Shown here piece after piece: positions 41,601 through 52,808 of a DNA stretch of 64,000 nucleotides. The stretch covers positions 496,001 through 560,000 of the forward strand of contig JBLDXI010000020.1 in assembly GCA_047495785.1 (NCBI GenBank), read 5' to 3'. The notes under the pieces are model-generated. The model did no database searches, had not been told where the DNA came from, and was given only the letters and a program-made list of their open reading frames with translations. The position numbers and the translations under genes were made by a program. The stretch is from Lepidodermella squamata. Taxonomy: Eukaryota > Gastrotricha. How positions within the stretch are numbered: position 1 is the first letter of the stretch; each line of letters begins with the position of its first letter.

Positions 41601-42876
41601 GATTCGGCTTTTCATGGCAATTTCACTGTAATAAATTATTCCGAACAGTAAATAAGGATCGGTTTAGCAACTACAACACCTACGCTTTGGCATCTTCAAG
41701 GGCTTTCAGTCGCTTCCGAACCAATAGCTGCTGGTCAGGGTGAAGACCTTGGCGCCTGAACTCTTCACGAAGAATTTTAATCTCAGCCTCGGTCGCAGCT
41801 TCGTTCGCTTTACGCCGCGCTTGGGATGCAGCTAATCCTTCCCTAAACAAAACATTCAAGGCTTCTAGAATGTAAATGAGAAACAAGAAATATTTACCTG
41901 TTTTTACGGATGTCCTCCTTCAGTTCCATAATTGCTGTTGTGCGGCGTTGAACCTCTTGCCGTCGAACCTGAGATTCCCGTTCTCGTTCGCGAGCTATTT
42001 TAGCTTCGAGCGACTCTCGGGCAGCAGCGGCACGTTGAAAAGCAACGTGAGCCGAATCTTGCCGGCGTTTGCTCTCTTCTGCCGCACGCTGAGCGCTGCG
42101 TTCCAATTTCCTATCATTATTCGAAAGATGCATCGATCATATCTCGCGCATGAAACTGGCTTACTTTTTCTTTGCTAGCTTTGAAGCTTCAGACAGAAAT
42201 ACCAGTTCATTTTCTCGTCTGATACGTTCTTCGGCCTCTTTTTCCTGAACAGTCTTCAAGTTGCCCTCAAGCTGCCGCAATTCGGCATCAACGAGCTGCA
42301 TTCGACCCTGTTGTACCTCTGCAATGGCCAAATCATACTCAGCTTGCCGTAGTTGCGTTCTAATTTGAGCTTCCAGTTCCGACTCAGTTGCCAGCTCTTT
42401 TAAAACGCGCTTCATTTCAGATTGCAGCCTGCCGGTTGCTGCAACGTTCGCTTTGTTTTCATCGAGTTGTTTCTCAATGCGATGCTTCTCCCTCTCCAGA
42501 AAACGTTGGCGATCGCGACAACAGTCAAGTTCATCTCTTCGACGTTGTACGTTATCTTGATTTCCAACATAGTCTTTATTTATTTGACCCAAGAAGGAGC
42601 GCAACTGAAACATCTCGGATTGTTCTCGGACTGTGAAGCTTCTCTGCTTGCCAGCACTTGGACTATGAATTATTTAAAATGATTCCCATTAAGGCAACAT
42701 TTCGTTGATATAACCTACCTTCGCTTTTCAGCGACTGAAGCTGCTTTCTCTTCAATCGTCATAGGTTTGTCGATCAGGTCAGCGTAATCCCCGTCACTGA
42801 GGTCATCTATGTCGTTTGGTCCATAATCTTCAAGGGCGGCAGAAGGCAACTCTGCATCGTATTCTTCCTCTTCCAT
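35646..42876 (-). CDS. CFAP74: Cilia and flagella associated protein 74
   Basis: 24 exons: 42719-42876, 42165-42662, 41898-42110, 41684-41842, 41487-41625, 41293-41433, 40960-41241, 40660-40901, 40390-40546, 39929-40336, 39752-39873, 39470-39698, 38957-39130, 38357-38896, 38151-38300, 38022-38098, 37871-37970, 37634-37819, 37414-37575, 36815-37357, 36411-36479, 36285-36350, 36159-36176, 35646-35759. They join in phase to 1648 aa (human about 1584). The start MEEEEYDAELPSAALEDYG is acidic, as in CFAP74. A long Glu/Arg-rich coiled coil covers about 60-390, an acidic linker about 437-530, and the rest is repeated ASH/MSP-type beta domains (for example FKDIDIGVTYKRRVVLTN and the block around IPPALRDHLDVLPHTGYIQ). 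CFAP74 is part of the C1d projection of the axonemal central pair and is needed for normal sperm and cilium beating. Exon 36159-36176 is an 18-nt microexon (RRLFAQ). The acceptor of exon 2 could also be 6 nt downstream. Confidence 0.95.
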
Positions 42877-42886
42877 TTTTAAGACA

Positions 42887-42888
42887 CT
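42887..42888 (-). promoter_or_regulatory. Acceptor-like AG just upstream of the CFAP74 start
   Basis: Reading the - strand, TTTAATTTATCTTAG ends 10 nt before the CFAP74 ATG and has the shape of a 3' splice site. It could serve a 5' UTR intron or spliced-leader addition. Function is inferred. Confidence 0.5.
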
Positions 42889-42939
42889 AAGATAAATTAA
42901 AGTGTTTTAAAGCTAAGCACTGCGCTCAATAAAAAAGCG

Positions 42940-42945
42940 TTTATT
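42940..42945 (-). terminator. Poly(A) signal AATAAA of FSIP1
   Basis: AATAAA on the - strand about 20 nt after the FSIP1 stop, followed by a T-rich run. It lies inside the 89-bp spacer before CFAP74, so FSIP1 must be cleaved almost on top of the next gene. Confidence 0.6.
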
Positions 42946-42965
42946 CAGATTGTTTGCAAATTCAA

Positions 42966-45292
42966 TCATTTATTTGACGACGACCGAGAAGAGAAAGAGG
43001 TACCATCCAAACGTAGATCGGATAAATCTCTATCGATCGTCGAAGAACTACTTTTCCTCGACTCGGCTGAATTTCTTGAAGCCGCTTCAGATTTTGTTGT
43101 AGACCGACGACGAGCGTTGAGAGGTGGTAAAGTCGGCGAAGAGCAATTTTGATAATTTTTGGGCTCCTTGTACAAGTCGTTAAGATTAGGCCTATCTGAG
43201 AGACTTGGGGTCGGAGTTACACTTTCGACTTCTGCAGATTCTCTTATTTCATTAAGTTTGCCAGAAAAATTGCGAGGTTGAAGTGACGACGCCGTAATAT
43301 TGGCAGGTTCTTTTTCAGTCGTTTCCGAGGCTGAGATTACTGGCTCATTCGGAACTGCATCAGGTAGAGATCGAAGGAAAGCAGGAGGATACTCCAAATG
43401 CGCTTCAACTTCACGCAGGAAAGACCAAGTCTCATTGTCATAAAACTGATTCATTGAGCTTCCGTTAGTTAAATCGTCATAATTATACTGAGGTGGCTGA
43501 ATCGAAATTAATCCCAACTCTTGTTTTGCTTGATCTAACAACTTCTGCAGTGTTGCTTCTGGCAATCGCGAGGCCGATGCAATCACTTCGTCGTATGTCA
43601 TTACAGAGGAACCGTCGTCGATATCATTTTCTGATAGAACCGAAACACACTGACTGACAAGAGCTTGAACTTCGCTAGGAGCTAGTTTTGGAATCTCAGC
43701 CTCGACTGGATACAGATTGTTGCCTTTCATATCAGCCAATTGCTCGTCGATGCTCTCGAGTCGAGTGTTTAGTTCCCGAGTTTCACGCACCTCCATCAAC
43801 GCTTTTTCGCCGAGATAAGATTGACCACTAGCTTCGGCTGTACGTGGCGATATAGGATCCTCCATAATTATAGCCAGTGCATATTCATCGGATCTGTCTT
43901 CTTGTAATACTGATAGCCTGGAAGAATTGTGAGCAGCGCCCGATATGGGCAGTGAATGCGAGCTGCTTGTCGCCCTGAACGAATCAATGGAGCCAGTTGA
44001 ACTGTCTTTTCGAGAGCGAGAAGTATAACGGCTGACGTCTAGCTGTCGAGATCCCAAAGAGCGAAGACGACTATCGATGGCGCTTAACCGCTCAACCGCT
44101 GTGTCGTCAGGTTTATACCCTTCGCTGAGCATCGAGGATATGTTTGATGACCTCGAACTTGAAACTTCATGATTTTTTGGTACTAGCGCAGTTTCAGACT
44201 GAAGAGAATTCTCTGCTGTGTGTTCTCCTTCTTCCTCTAGATCGGCTAACAATTCCGAAAGTCGCTGTTTCTCGCTACTTGTCATCGGGACATTACTTGC
44301 TGCGTCTTGGGCCAGCTGTAATAAAAGAAAACATTAATAAGACATTCACAACTGAGCATGAACCGAGTAAATCTAACCTGGATATTTCTTGCTATGAAAT
44401 TTTTGTTCGATTTCTTCTTAGATGACACATTAGCACCTCCGTTCGATATGCTTTTCGACACAAAAGCTTCTTTAGTCTTACCGATAGATCGTTTCGCTGT
44501 CATTCCTCCTGACTTGCTCGCGCTATGAACATCTGGTGAATTGGTTTCACTGACGCTACTACGCGCAGTAGCGTAGTCAGATGATGAAGAGCAAGATGCC
44601 GGGTTCCTATTACGGTCATCTGTGTGGGTAATGGAAGCTCCAACTTTTGATTTTGTGAAATGAATATCATTAAGCTCAGTGGTGAACACTGGTACAACAT
44701 CACTCTGTGCATCAGATGAATCATCGCTGGCTTCGCTACCATCAGATAATGTTTCGCTTCCAGAGATTTCGCCTGCTTCAAGCTCCAATGTGACTTTGCG
44801 ATTCTTTTTCTTTTTCGGTGGTAAATCAATGGACAAAAACTTCGAAGTGTTTGCTTGCACAGTCGAGCAGTTGTTAGCACTCTTGGGATAATCAATAGCC
44901 AGCTGTTCAATTTCCTTGGCCATATTAGCTTCAAATATCAGCCGAGATCGTTTCGCCTCAATTTCAACCTTCGAAAGTCGCTTTAGATGGCGATCTAGTT
45001 TCTTTATGGTCAAATAACCATCTCGTACTTGCAACTCAGCATCCTGCGTTGATTCGCTAGCAACGTCGCTCAAAATCTGTCGATTGCTTAGTTCGAGCTT
45101 AGAAAGAATTTCTTCCAACCCTTGGGAATTGTGCAACATGTCGGCAATGCTCTCATCATCGTCATCATTGTCGTCTTTTACGACATTCACCTGGTCGTCA
45201 GTTTCATCCGCGTTTTCCTCCGACCCAACGAGATCATCACGATCCTCGCTATAATTGGATAAAGTTTCAACATCGGCGCTAGTCTGAATCAT
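42966..45292 (-). CDS. FSIP1: Fibrous sheath-interacting protein 1 homologue
   Basis: Two exons, 44378-45292 and 42966-44315, give 754 aa (human FSIP1 581). Landmarks in the same order as human FSIP1 are: an acidic N-terminus; a basic helix YLTIKKLDRHLKRLSKVE..KEIEQL; KFLSIDLP; the signature FIARNIQ|LAQDAASNVPMTSSEKQRLSELLADL across the intron; TRELNTRLESIDEQLADMK; and LAPSEVQALVSQCV. FSIP1 binds AKAP4 of the mammalian sperm fibrous sheath, but the gene is older than that sheath, so the role here is more generally flagellar. The Ser/Glu-rich insertions account for the greater length. The ATG directly follows TTTTTAG, so an upstream non-coding exon or a trans-spliced leader is possible. Confidence 0.88.
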
Positions 45293-45875
45293 CTAAAAAC
45301 AATGGCAATTATTTTAGACTAGTTGTATGATACCCCTAAATGTATGACGACACAGCTGCAAGGAACTTTATGTCTCAAACGAGAGAGAATCAGGGAGAGA
45401 CAAAGCTGTATAAATAGTAACAGCTGCAAGCTACTGGATCCAAAGCGTAGGTATATAGCGTATAGTATTTAGCTACGCACATGAAATGCCTATATTGTAA
45501 CTGGTCTCAAAAGAAGGTACAAAAAGGCGGTTGATCTACTGAGGCAGCCAAGATACAACCATTGATCACATTGACAATCCAGAGTTTATTAGAAGGGTGT
45601 GAGTAACCAAGTTAACAAAACAACCGTTGCCGATTGACACGGCACTCTTCGATATACTCCAATTCCATAGGTAAAGCCACCCCATATAGCTGTTCGAGGG
45701 CCGCAGGCGCAGGGCGTCCCACAAGCGCACAGGCATGTACACGATACCATGGCAACTTTTTATTTTTATTATCAATTTGGTAATAATATACAAAATTATA
45801 AATATATCAATTTGTTTAAACATAGCTTGAGCAAATAAATTGTCGCAGGTTTTTGCACGGAAAAATCCAATCGCC

Positions 45876-45901
45876 CGATCGTGGCGCAGCATAAGGTCAT
45901 A
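45876..45901 (-). repeat. 26-bp repeat core, copy 1
   Basis: These 26 bases are the exact reverse complement of 52783-52808. Read on the - strand they begin TATGACCTTATGCTGC. The flanks are only weakly similar. Confidence 0.7.
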
Positions 45902-46589
45902 ACTCATTTCCCCTACCGCAAAAGGGCTCGTTAAATTGATTTTTAGCGAAATCAGCTAGAAAGATCCTTTCATGTTATTCCTATCGATATACAGAAGATA
46001 CGCGGGCCCCAGACCTTTCTTGATGGCTGACAAAGTTACGTCAACTTTTGTCAACTTGTCATTTTTCGATGAGCGCCCGTCAACTGCTTTTCGGCTGTAA
46101 TGGTGCATCTGGAGCACATCTGGCATTGTGAATATTGATGCTTACGAGCCATATTCAAGCCCGAACCAGCTCTGCAATAGTTGCTCGTCGCTGAACGCGA
46201 CATTACGTTCATTCAATGCTCTGCTGACACTGCGTGATGTTTACACCCTAACCATTCAATCTGTGTAAGTGTTGAATTCCTGTGCTTCTGTTCAACTGAG
46301 AGCCATATAGACATCGCAAACGACCGAAGTTGTTGGGAAATTCTCATAAGATATTTCGGGTTTGTTTAAGTAATAGTCCGATTTAATACCCTCTCAACCT
46401 TTATTGCAACGAGTATACATAGTTTCAAGCCACGTCAAGTGAACTTAATGTCGGCGGTTTCCTGGTTGATTAAGTCAGATTTTAGTTTTGCAGAGAAAGG
46501 AAGCCTGCCCTTTTAAGCAGTTACAATAAAAAACAAATCAGTTGCTCTGAAGTGATCGAATTGGTATTATAGACTAGAATTAATGTTGT

Positions 46590-47301
46590 TCAAATTTCGG
46601 TTTGCTTGCATTCCCGAAATGATTTCAGCTTGACCATTGACCATTGATCTCTCCAGCCGAGTCCAGGAAATCTCCTGCTAAGGTAGATAGGAGAAGCAAT
46701 TGCTTGAGGCAGCTGCTCTTGTTGAACGAATTGCTGAGGCTGAACAAACTGGGCTGGCTGAGCATACTTCCGATGCTGAGGGATTCCGGCGTGTAGGTCG
46801 TACTGCGGAGGCTCAGCGGAGGCTGCAGAGGTTGCGCGTAAAAGCAAGTAAGCTTGCCGTCAATATATGCCGAAGCTGGTAGTTGCTGCTGAACAGGCTG
46901 GTTGAAGGTTGAAGGTCATCTGCGCGCGGTTAAGCGACAGGCAGCTGAACAGCTTGATGTTTAATGAATGCTGCGCTCTTGAAAAGAATTTCGTCGGTAA
47001 ATCAGCCACGCCATCTCCTATCTTTCCAGTGAGGCCCGATGACAGCGTCTTCAGCTTCAGCTTGATGTTATCCGTAACTCCGAGTTCAGGCATGCGCGCT
47101 ACCACCGGCGACAGCCTCACCGGACCTGGTCCGCTGGGCAGAAGCGCGAACGGACAGAGCGATTAGCAGCGGCGGCTCGAGCAAACGGTCGTGGCGAAAG
47201 CGGATTTTATGGAGGGCGTTGGTGATACTCGGAGCAACACAGTCAAGCTTCATCGTAGCCGAACTAGCATTGAAAGCGGTGTCTCCAATAGGGCTGGTCA
47301 T
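46590..47301 (-). pseudogene. Chain of broken open frames, possible decayed gene
   Basis: Three open frames in different phases (47086-47301, 46860-47120, 46590-46847) follow one another on the same strand with coding-like composition. They include a Gln/Pro-rich piece (QFVQPQQFVQQEQLPQA). The gaps between them are too short for introns, so frameshifts would be needed. No family is recognised. It could be a decayed retrocopy, or chance. Confidence 0.25.
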
Positions 47302-48140
47302 AGATTTTCAGAATCCCGTCAAAGGTTTTATTATTTAAAGCATCAAAATAATCTATACATAGGGTGAGTAATGTTCCTTTGATGTTCATTTTGAGCAAAA
47401 TGCTGTTAATTAATTTCAAAGTTGATAAGCTTGGCTCTTGGTTCCCAATTAAGATAAATAATAGAAAGGTAGTCCCTTGGGATTGGCATTGGCCTCTCAG
47501 AATCCGTTTTCAAAGAAAGCTTTCAAAAACATCGAGGCCAGCTTAAGTTGTTCATAAATAAAGGATACAATTTCGTTAAGTCGTCGTGTTGCATTTGAAA
47601 GAAGCCGGTTTATCAGGGGAACATCATGTAAATGTTATTCAATTATTATTAATAAGGTACTGGCTGGCTCCTTTTAAACGAAATCGGCAAGTCAGATAGT
47701 TTCTGGCGCAGTTTGCCCGTTCTCAATAGAGAGATCAACAAAAGAAGTCGCAGTTCACAAAAGATCCTACTATCCGATACATCTCGAACAAGTTGTTTAT
47801 TCTGCTCGGGCTAATTTATCGTGAGCGGGTTTGTAATTAAGATGGATAGCTTTGAACAAGTTTCTTCTTACTCCGAAGAGAGCTTGTGAGAAAGGGCAAC
47901 AATGTTAAGTTTTCTAAACGCAAAGTCCTGCTTCTCGAAGCACTTCGAAACGTTGTAAATTCTTATTAGCCAAGGCACGGGTTCGAATTAAAGCCCATTA
48001 ACTCTTGTGGAAACAATGCGTCACACATTTCATTGCGGGATTCCTGGTCCGCTGGGTCCGGTAGATATTAGATATTCAGCATTGTTTACGCGCGATAAGC
48101 TACGACAACCTATTTTAAAACTCCTAATGGTGTTTGATAC

Positions 48141-48580
48141 TACCGTATTTTACGAGTTATAAGACCCTGCCCTGTATTTTTTTCAAACGAGGTTCAAGTC
48201 CTGCCCTGCATTTAGGGTCTGCCCTTTATTTTTCGAACCTAATCAGTCACCTGAAGAGTACCTAGATCAACAGTTAAATCCGCCGAATAACCACTGTAGC
48301 TACTGCCTTCCACCTGTGACCTGTGACTACACGCGTAAAGTGTTTGCTCAAGAGGATTAATGTGGATAAAGGGCGATTTGTGCACTTACTGACGAAAAAT
48401 CTCAACCTATCCAACTCTAACCACTCACCCAGCAGGCGCTCATCTAAGCCACTTCATACAAGGCCCTGCCTATTAATACGGTTCTGCCCTTTATTGTTCA
48501 AATGACCATTACCCCCTCTGCCCTTTATTCCGGTTCAGCCCTATAATTGGGTCCTGCCTAATAATTCGTAAAATACGGTA
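48141..48580. mobile_element. Short inverted-repeat DNA element (MITE-like)
   Basis: The ends are imperfect inverted repeats starting TACCGTATTTTACGA at 48141, with the reverse complement ending at 48580. The first 15 bp match exactly and similarity continues for about 23 bp. Outer TA dinucleotides suit a Tc1/mariner-type insertion. The inside contains several spaced copies of a CTGCCCT(N)TATT motif. There is no transposase frame, so it is non-autonomous. Confidence 0.7.
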
Positions 48581-48591
48581 TTTATAACGGC

Positions 48592-48652
48592 CCCTTAGAG
48601 ACCTTAGAGAGAGCCTTGGAGCCTTGGAGCCTGGGAGCCTTAAAGCCGTAGA
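48592..48652. repeat. Degenerate CCTTGGAG-type short repeat
   Basis: Repeated CCTTAGAGA, CCTTGGAG and CCTGGGAG units directly after the inverted-repeat element. Confidence 0.6.
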
Positions 48653-50799
48653 TGCCAGCAGGGTTTATCTTTGATTTTTGGCACCGTATTTAATAAAGGA
48701 TCCATCATCAATACCGGAAAAGTCTCTAATGGCGTTTCATTGTAGCGCCCATAAATTTATCAAGAACGAGGCTAGTCATCAAAATCGATAACAAAAACGT
48801 AAAGGTTTGACCAAGTTACCTCTGAAGAAGTTTCCACTTGAGAAAAGTGTTGCCAAACGTAATCCTATCCTACTTCGCGAATTACTTCGAAAGGCCGTTG
48901 GTTAAAAGGTTTATTAGTCAAGGCACGGCGGGTTTTAATTTAGCGCGTCGATTGAAAAGCGATTGAAAAGCGGATGATCCCAGGTAGGCTGGTCATCATC
49001 CATCATGAGAAAGAAGAACGCTTTCAATATAATTTCAACTATGAGTTAAGTTTTCAGATCAAAGGATCCAGCATCCAGCCAGGTCACGGCTCAGCACAAT
49101 CATTTCCTGAGTCATCGTCAGACTAAAATCTCGACAAAATTCATTAAATGCTAGAATTACATAGTTGCCATTAATTGTTTCCGATACTTCAGCCAGAAAA
49201 TGTAGCGGAAGAACCTTGGAGCTTGGGAAGATGTTTTGACTTGGGAAAATAAGTTCCCCCAAACTTATAATACTCTGCTTCGCGAAGTACTTCGAAAGCC
49301 CGTTAGTTAAAAGGCTTATTTTTTAACAAGGGCACACGAGTTGATTAAGCTCATTGATTAAAAAGCGTAGCCATTCCCGGGATGATCCCAGGCATAGAGG
49401 GTCATCATGTCTAAGAATCAGCTGAACGTTGCTATCTAAGATATTGCAGCTGAGTAAAGTTTTTCGGATATAAGGAGGATTCCCGATACTTTAAGGGCAT
49501 AGACTGAAGTTTCCATGTTCTCTGGAATAGAGGATTCAACTTCGTGAGGTTCTTCGGATAAGTTCTTCGTGTCTTAAAACTAGCCAAGTCCCGGCTTCGT
49601 AATTAAGATCGATAAATGAAATGCTTAGCCACTCCAATAAAAAGATGCTCAAGGTCTCTCATACTCTGAAGGTAGTTTCCCCAGGTTTCCCACGGTAAAG
49701 GCTTTCAAAAAAATCGGGACCAACTAAAGGTTTTGAATGCTCGCAGCTCGCAATCGAGAATCTGCTGACCTCCTCAATGTAAGACTCTTGGAATCTGAGT
49801 CAAATATTCCTAAATATATTAAAGCAAACTATAAGGCTTTCCTAGTTGGATAAGCAGTCAGTTCTCTAGTTGGAAAGATTCTTAACTTGATTACGTAGCC
49901 TATCTAGTTAGGAATACCTTGAACCCCGAAATAAGAGGCAGAGCCGAAATACTCCCTCGATATAAGTGCCCTGGTTAAAGGCACGTTCCCTTATCTAGGG
50001 CTGTTTACGATCGAAAAGGATTAACGCCCCTGGCGGTGCCAATTTTCGTCATTTTCGTACCAAATGTTCGGCGAACAAAATAGATGACTGATTCATGTCG
50101 CCAAAGCCCCACGGAAACGTCGCAGAATCAAGATTTTCGTCATTTATCGGCAAGCTAAACTAAGGGCCATTACGCTAAGCGCGTGGTAAGCTGTAAGCTG
50201 AGCTTTCCACTGGTACCTATTACGCAGGTCAACGATAACAACTCAATAATATAGCAAGTTGCAAGTTGGGAATTCACTATAATGCGATTCAAGTTGAACT
50301 AATCATGTTCTTTGGAACCGAAACCGATGAAATCAATCGTTTCACGCAGGTAAAAGCGATCGAGACGAAGTGGGGTGACTTGGCCGCATGACTATTTCGC
50401 TCGAGAACCGTGACACGGAATGACACGGAAACCGTCGATTCCCGCAACAGGTGTCATTTGAAAGCGGTCATCGAGAGGAATCTGTTGGTGAAAACTCGGT
50501 TGCCCTAAGGTCCGAAAATTCCGAGATATTAAGGCTTAAAATATCGAGACCTAAAATCGATTAGCTGGTAATGCCAATTTATTCAAAAGGAAGACTACTT
50601 CTCGAATTCGGAAAAATGTACGCAGTAGCATAGGTGCCAAGTAATGTTCCCGTCAAATAAACTTCGGAGAAAATCTACCTCTTGCTGAAATATCTGTGAA
50701 GTGCTTTAAGTCTAGAGGATGCAATTTTGCTAGTTTTTTCGAAAATTCACTTGAGAATAAGCGCAGCTGAAAAATTCTTTGGAGGAAAGGAAAGTAGAC

Positions 50800-52105
50800 T
50801 ACCGTCGTTTGGGGCGAGTTGGGCAGTGAAAAAAAATTACCCCCTGATTTTATTGCATATTTACACGTTTCCAAGGGTCCTGATTCCGAAAATTCATGTA
50901 TCTCAATTCGCCCCAGGTTTGGGGCTAATTGGGCAGGTGGCTTGGGGCGAATTGGGCAGCTTAATCTTTATAAATGAATGATGAAAGAAATAGTTTGAGA
51001 TTGTTGAGTGGTCGAGTGGATATGATGCGCCGCATGTCTGTGGCGGATGATGGTTCTACTCCGGTGGCAACATTTTTATTTGCTTTTTTTACTTTATTTT
51101 TTATTAATTTATTAATTATTTTTAATTAATATAATGTTAAAATAATTTTTTTTATATTCCTGGCTTTCCTCCTGACTGTCCTAAGTGGTCGGAGGACGTT
51201 TAAAAGGTTCTCATAATTAAATAGACTAATTAAACCAAAAGACCAATTCGCCCCCATTGATGATTTTTCCATGGGGCAATTTGGGCGCAATTACCTGGCC
51301 ATACCTGTGCATCACCTCGGGTCGCGGTTTTTTTCCTTGTTATCACCAAAGGAAATGGTCGAAGGAAAAAATGTCATTTGAACTCAAAGCCTTTTGATTG
51401 GTTACAGATAATTCAATTCATATGGGTCGTTTTTACCCGTCTAAACTTACCTGTAAATACTGGGCTGCCGTGACCTCATTTTGGGACATCACTGGCTGAA
51501 ACTTTTTACAGATGCAGGAGGTCTGTTGAAGATCATCTGCACAAATTTTTTCAGAGATCTGACTTACAGTCTATGAGCCTTTAAAAGTAATGTGATGACA
51601 TCAATTTTCGGCCAAATCGCCCCAAGTGCCCATGAGACGTACTAGGACGCCGGGGCTCGTCAAGAACGCTTGCTTTTTGTGTTATTTTCTAATGAGGTCC
51701 AAAGGTCATCGTGGCTATAAATAACCTCATTAGCAGCATTAGCAGCAATCGCTTTTTTCCATCTGCGAACAGCAAAAAAATCTCATTCATAGAAGGCACG
51801 TGTTTACGCAAAGATCCCCTTTTTGCAGCGACCTGAAGTTCTCGATCTTGAGAAAGCGACGAGTTTCGCGCGCGGTTTCTTGTAATTTGAATGAAAAAAA
51901 TTCACGTGTAAAAATATTTTCAAATGGCAAATAATTGAAATAAATAATTTTCTATTTGCCACAAAATTAATGAATTTAGTCCGGATTCACGTGATTTTTC
52001 CGTCGTATTCCGGCACGTGACGCAGAGATTTTTGTTAAGGAGGATTCAAGCCCCGGCGTCCTAGTACGTCTCATGCAAGTGCCCATTTCACCCCAAATGA
52101 CGGTA
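50800..52105. mobile_element. Inverted-repeat DNA element, outer copy
   Basis: The left end TACCGTCGTTTGGGGCGA (50800) and the reverse complement of the right end, TACCGTCATTTGGGGTGA (ending 52105), form terminal inverted repeats of about 26 bp with a few mismatches. A TA at each end suggests Tc1/mariner-like target duplication. Versions of GGGGCGAATTGGGCAG recur inside. No transposase frame was found. It is interrupted by the element at 51631-52075. Confidence 0.7.
51631..52075. mobile_element. Inverted-repeat element inserted in the outer element
   Basis: A perfect terminal inverted repeat of about 27 bp begins CATGAGACGTACTAGGACGC at 51631 and ends as its reverse complement at 52075. It is flanked by the 8-bp direct repeat CAAGTGCC (51623-51630 and 52076-52083). 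An 8-bp target duplication and CA ends suggest a hAT-like non-autonomous element. The perfect ends suggest it is younger than the outer copy. Confidence 0.8.
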
Positions 52106-52782
52106 ATTTGTAGCTTATTTTCGTCATTTTCCGAGGATGATTGGGCGAAAATTGCGACCGACCGACAATAAATCAATAAAAATCTTTGTTGTGATTTTAA
52201 ACAATAATTTTGGCGATAAAGCATTGAAATTTACATGACTAGGTAGGGGTTATCGCGCTGATTCAAGAGATATATTTTTCACCTGAATCGCAATCGAAAT
52301 GGGTCTAAAAGCGACAAAAATGACTTTTTCTTTGTCTAGAGTAACAGGCCTAAGCAGATAAAATGGTGTATGCTGGGTAAAAATAAGAAGAAAAGGCATG
52401 AAAAGGATGCGTCTGTTGGGATGAAAATGTTGTTTATGAGCAGCAGCTTCTTCATGGCGGCTTCGATTTGTGCGCATCTGGAGCCATTTATGCCGTAAAC
52501 AACGCGCTTGCGCCGGTAACGCATCTACTTCGCAGTACATTCTTTGCAATAATGTGGCCGATGAATCACGCGCAATCTATATAAGAGAAGTACTGCGGCG
52601 GAACTAATTACCGAAATTGTGTCGCGATTCGTGTGTTTGTTGACATTTGAACCAATCTCGGTGATGGCGCTGTATAAAACACGCCGATAACTGTTTTCAG
52701 CTCGAAAAAGCGATATTCCTAGCCCAAGTTATTCACGAAATATAAAATCATCTTTTTCCTCCGCTGGATCGGGCTGAGTTTA

Positions 52783-52808
52783 TATGACCTTATGCTGCGC
52801 CACGATCG
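52783..52808 (+). repeat. 26-bp repeat core, copy 2
   Basis: Exact inverted match to 45876-45901, about 6.9 kb away. Both copies can be read as a protein fragment YDLMLRHDRA, so they may be remnants of one repeated coding element. Confidence 0.7.

Larger units (their letters stand above)
47420..49800. repeat. Old, diverged direct repeats
   Basis: Similar blocks recur near 47925, 48867 and 49272. Each has a version of CTTCGCGAAGTACTTCGAAA followed by a TTAGT(C)AAGGCACGGG-type stretch. A weaker copy lies at 49545, and TAATTAAGAT blocks recur at 47830 and 49600. Spacing is about 400-500 bp once the 440-bp element at 48141 is removed. Boundaries are approximate. Confidence 0.4.
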
